Assembly (NCBI GenBank): GCA_032000125.1
Contig: DAMALH010000012.1
Span: 45,147 to 109,146, forward strand
Reading direction: 5' to 3'
DNA length: 64,000 bases
From: Dryocola sp032000125
Lineage (GTDB): Bacteria; Pseudomonadota; Gammaproteobacteria; Enterobacterales; Enterobacteriaceae
The notes below the pieces were generated by a model. It ran no database searches. It was not told where the DNA came from and saw only the letters and a list, made by a program, of their open reading frames with translations. A program made the position numbers and the translations under genes. Each line of letters opens with the position of its first letter. Position 1 is the first letter of the stretch. Of the stretch, positions 61,853 through 64,000 are shown piece by piece.

Positions 61853-61940
61853 GTAGCCCGAACAGGAATATAAAAGGGTCTAAACAGGAAGCATTGCTGT
61901 GTGTACTGGGGTCGGACTGATGTCGTCTGGCCCCCTTTTT
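61853..61940 (+). ncRNA. mcaS: McaS small regulatory RNA
   Basis: McaS is an Hfq/CsrA-binding sRNA that represses csgD (curli) and activates flhDC and pgaA. The block GCATTGCTGTGTGTACTG and the following terminator stem (GGGTCGGAC…GTCTGGCCC then Ts) match E. coli McaS, and the position beside smrA is conserved. A TATAAA -10-like box lies at 61842-61847; the 5' end is approximate. The 5' part has diverged more than the 3' part. Confidence 0.8.
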
Positions 61941-62208
61941 AATACTTTGTATTCTTATTGGATATTTATCGGGCGCTAATTGCGGTTAACGCTGCACAAA
62001 CAGAAGTAAATAATATGGCTATTATCTCAGTTTATTTAATCCCCCTATTAAATAATGGTTATTCATTATCCGCCGCTCGTTTGGAATAAATACCGTAAAG
62101 GTTTTCAGGCTATTACCTACCCTTTTAGGGTGTCTGGTTGCGGCTGCCGTTGGCGTGATATTCTTTCGATTTGGGATTGCCCGCGCCCGTATTAAAATGG
62201 AGAGCACC
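61941..62208. other. Region between mcaS and ogt
   Basis: The abgR-abgABT genes found near this place in E. coli are absent. An open frame continuous with ogt runs back to a stop near 62050 and encodes a hydrophobic stretch (PTLLGCLVAAAVGVIFF), but it has no ATG before 62155 and no Shine-Dalgarno sequence. It may be a relic. Otherwise it should hold the ogt promoter. Confidence 0.4.
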
Positions 62209-62724
62209 ATGCTGACACTGCTTGAAGATAAAATCGCCACGCCGCTTGGGCCGCTATGGGTACTCTGCGACGAGCAGTTCAGGCTGCGTGCCGTCGAGTG
62301 GGAAGAACACAGCGACCGTATGGTGCAACTGCTGGATATCCACTATCGCGCAGAACGCTATCTGCGCGTCAGCAGCCGTAATCCGGGCGGGATGAGCGAC
62401 AAGCTGCGCGCCTATTTTGACGGCGATTTAAGCACCATACAACGTCTGCCGACGGCCACCGGTGGCACCCCGTTCCAGCGTGAAGTCTGGCAGGCGCTGC
62501 GCGCTATTCCTTGCGGTCAGGTTATGCATTACGGCCAACTGGCAGAGCAGCTTGGCCGCGCCGGGGCAGCAAGAGCGGTCGGGGCAGCAAACGGAGCTAA
62601 TCCGGTCAGTATCGTAGTGCCCTGCCATCGGGTTATCGGGCGCAACGGCACAATGACCGGCTATGCCGGCGGCGTGAGCCGTAAAGAGTGGCTTTTGCGC
62701 CATGAAGGGTATTTACTGCTTTAG
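62209..62724 (+). CDS. ogt: Methylated-DNA--protein-cysteine methyltransferase Ogt
   Basis: Ogt repairs O6-methylguanine and O4-methylthymine by transferring the alkyl group to its own cysteine. The 171-residue product carries the active-site motif VPCHRVIG and the DNA-binding GQVMHYGQLAEQLGRAGAARAVGAANG. The start at 62209 (MLTLLEDKIATPLGPLW) matches E. coli in length; the frame opens 18 codons upstream. Confidence 0.96.
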   Translation: MLTLLEDKIATPLGPLWVLCDEQFRLRAVEWEEHSDRMVQLLDIHYRAERYLRVSSRNPGGMSDKLRAYFDGDLSTIQRLPTATGGTPFQREVWQALRAIPCGQVMHYGQLAEQLGRAGAARAVGAANGANPVSIVVPCHRVIGRNGTMTGYAGGVSRKEWLLRHEGYLLL

Positions 62725-62899
62725 GTCAACGCCTGCTTTCAAAGCGATAATTAGACCATAAATGCGGTTGCAGTTTAGGCGATTGGTTAGATAAGAACTT
62801 TATTATCAAAGACATAGCATAATATTTCAGCCGCTGAATGCCATTATATTTCCAATGGTGTTTCGCCATACTTACTTGCTCAGCAAAAAGATGGTAAAA

Positions 62900-62913
62900 T
62901 TGACCAATATCAA
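62900..62913 (+). promoter_or_regulatory. FNR box in the fnr promoter
   Basis: TTGAC-CAAT-ATCAA fits the FNR consensus and lies about 20 bases before the fnr start codon, the position of the known autorepression site in E. coli. Confidence 0.8.
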
Positions 62914-62932
62914 TTACGGCCTGAGCATATCT

Positions 62933-63685
62933 ATGATCCCTGAAAAGCGAATTATCCGACGCATTCAGTCTGGCGGTTGTGCTATCCATTGTCAGGATTG
63001 CAGCATCAGCCAATTATGCATCCCTTTTACGCTCAACGAGCATGAGCTTGATCAGCTTGATAATATCATCGAGCGCAAAAAGCCTATCCAGAAGGGACAG
63101 ACCCTGTTTAAAGCGGGTGACGAACTGAAATCGCTGTACGCCATTCGTTCAGGAACCATCAAAAGCTACACCATCACCGAACAGGGCGATGAACAAATCA
63201 CCGGCTTCCATCTCGCCGGCGACTTAGTTGGTTTTGACGCCATCGGCACCGGGCATCACCCGAGCTTTGCCCAGGCGCTCGAAACGTCCATGGTATGTGA
63301 GATCCCCTTCGAAACGCTGGATGATTTGTCCGGTAAAATGCCGAGCCTGCGCCAGCAGATGATGCGTTTAATGAGCGGCGAAATCAAAGGCGACCAGGAT
63401 ATGATCCTGCTGCTTTCTAAAAAGAATGCGGAGGAGCGTCTGGCCGCGTTTGTCTACAATCTTTCCCGTCGTTTCGCGCAGCGCGGTTTCTCGCCTCGTG
63501 AATTCCGCCTGACCATGACCCGTGGCGACATCGGCAACTATCTTGGCTTAACCGTTGAGACCATCAGCCGCCTGCTGGGCCGTTTCCAGAAAAGCGGGAT
63601 GCTGGCCGTTAAGGGCAAGTATATTACTATTGAAAACATCGACCTGCTTTCTCAGCTCGCCGGGCAATCGCGCAGCGTCGCCTGA
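62933..63685 (+). CDS. fnr: Oxygen-sensing transcriptional regulator FNR
   Basis: FNR is the global anaerobic regulator. Its [4Fe-4S] cluster drives dimerisation under anoxia. The 250-residue product is nearly identical to E. coli FNR: cysteines C16, C20, C23 and C29, the internal cluster cysteine in SMVCEIPF, a cNMP-type sensor domain and the HTH GLTVETISRLLGRFQKSG. The start at 62933 (MIPEKRI) is the family start. The same window encodes FnrS with a FNR box. Confidence 0.98.
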   Translation: MIPEKRIIRRIQSGGCAIHCQDCSISQLCIPFTLNEHELDQLDNIIERKKPIQKGQTLFKAGDELKSLYAIRSGTIKSYTITEQGDEQITGFHLAGDLVGFDAIGTGHHPSFAQALETSMVCEIPFETLDDLSGKMPSLRQQMMRLMSGEIKGDQDMILLLSKKNAEERLAAFVYNLSRRFAQRGFSPREFRLTMTRGDIGNYLGLTVETISRLLGRFQKSGMLAVKGKYITIENIDLLSQLAGQSRSVA

Positions 63686-63821
63686 GAAAGACCCGCCTTT
63701 GCCGGATCGCTAATTTTTTCTATGTTTTTGATCCGGCAACGGCTTCATACCTGTTTCATTCTCTTCATATAGGTTAATCTTACTTAACAGACTGTGGTTA
63801 AGCAGTTGTAAGGAGACCTGT

Positions 63822-64000
63822 ATGGCAAAGTATCAAAACATGCTAGTCGCGATTGATCCCAATCAGGACGATCAACCTGCCCTGCGGCGTGCTGTTTATT
63901 TGCATCAACGGATTGGCGGCAGAATTAAGGCGTTTTTGCCGATCTATGACTTCTCGTATGAGATGACCACCCTTCTGTCGCCAGACGAACGCACCGCTAT
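63822..64000 (+). CDS. uspE: Universal stress protein UspE (partial, 5' end only)
   Basis: The first 59 codons match the N-terminus of UspE (MAKYQNMLVAIDPNQDDQPALRRAVYLHQR). UspE is a tandem-domain universal stress protein. An AAGGAGA motif precedes the ATG. The gene runs off the window. Its location next to fnr is conserved. Confidence 0.93.
   Translation, partial: MAKYQNMLVAIDPNQDDQPALRRAVYLHQRIGGRIKAFLPIYDFSYEMTTLLSPDERTA

Noticed and set aside
62155..62208. N-terminal extension of Ogt with a hydrophobic segment
   Set aside because: Ogt is cytosolic and the E. coli length fits the ATG at 62209; the upstream frame lacks a Shine-Dalgarno sequence.

Overview
This window is chromosomal DNA from a member of the Enterobacteriaceae. 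Gene content and order follow the Escherichia coli 29-32 min region: ttcA-fnrS-zntB, mppA-mpaA-ycjG-tpx-tyrR-ycjF-ycjX-psp, sapABCDF-fabI-yciW-rnb-pdeR, rlhA-ydcN-ydcO, tehAB-ydcK-rimL-opgD, ydcJ-ydcI-smrA-mcaS and ogt-fnr-uspE. The order is rearranged relative to E. coli: the ttcA/zntB end and the smrA/ogt/fnr end, adjacent in E. coli, lie at opposite ends here. Several extra genes, above all a DSF-type signal synthase (rpfF), point to a Cronobacter/Enterobacter/Cedecea-like genus rather than to E. coli or Salmonella. The genus is an inference.

Layout. 1-1.7 kb: an AT-rich exported hypothetical protein, then a tight run of three tRNA-type sequences (an intact Gly-TCC and two degenerate ones resembling the Ile-CAU/Arg tRNAs of lambdoid phages), then a gene-free, hairpin-rich stretch before ttcA, the locus where Rac sits in E. 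coli. 1.7-5.9 kb: ttcA, a small proline-rich ORF, the sRNA FnrS with its FNR box, zntB, a membrane diguanylate cyclase, ybiI and a YoaK-like 32-residue membrane peptide. 5.9-17.4 kb: murein-peptide recycling (mppA, mpaA, ycjG), tpx, tyrR, ycjFX and the phage-shock operon pspABCD with divergent pspF and a sigma54 promoter. pspE is absent. 17.5-25.1 kb: sapABCDF, fabI, yciW. 25.2-30.4 kb: rnb, then pdeR/rpfR convergent with rpfF, which together form a probable diffusible-fatty-acid/c-di-GMP signalling module.

30.6-39 kb: rlhA, then an inserted sulfur block (four-domain rhodanese, thiol dioxygenase interrupted by an assembly gap, SsuD-like monooxygenase, orphan sulfonate-binding protein) between rlhA and ydcN-ydcO. 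39-50 kb: an AraC regulator with a divergent EamA exporter, an unusual RpiR regulator with repeated HTH segments facing a cellobiose-type PTS (IIB, GH4, IIC, no IIA), an orphan DppA-like protein, a PepT-like peptidase and tehAB. 50-57 kb: ydcK, rimL, a VOC protein, opgD, and an aminotransferase plus amino-acid-binding-protein pair with a divergent LysR regulator. 57-64 kb: a carboxylesterase downstream of ydcJ (2-oxoadipate dioxygenase family), ydcI, smrA, the sRNA McaS with an upstream CRP-like site, ogt, fnr with an FNR box, and the start of uspE.

Most genes are housekeeping or envelope functions. The less ordinary parts are the RpfF/RpfR pair, the sulfur block, the tRNA array, the multi-HTH RpiR regulator, and small genes or RNAs that are easily missed (FnrS, McaS, the PDP-repeat ORF, the YoaK-like peptide).
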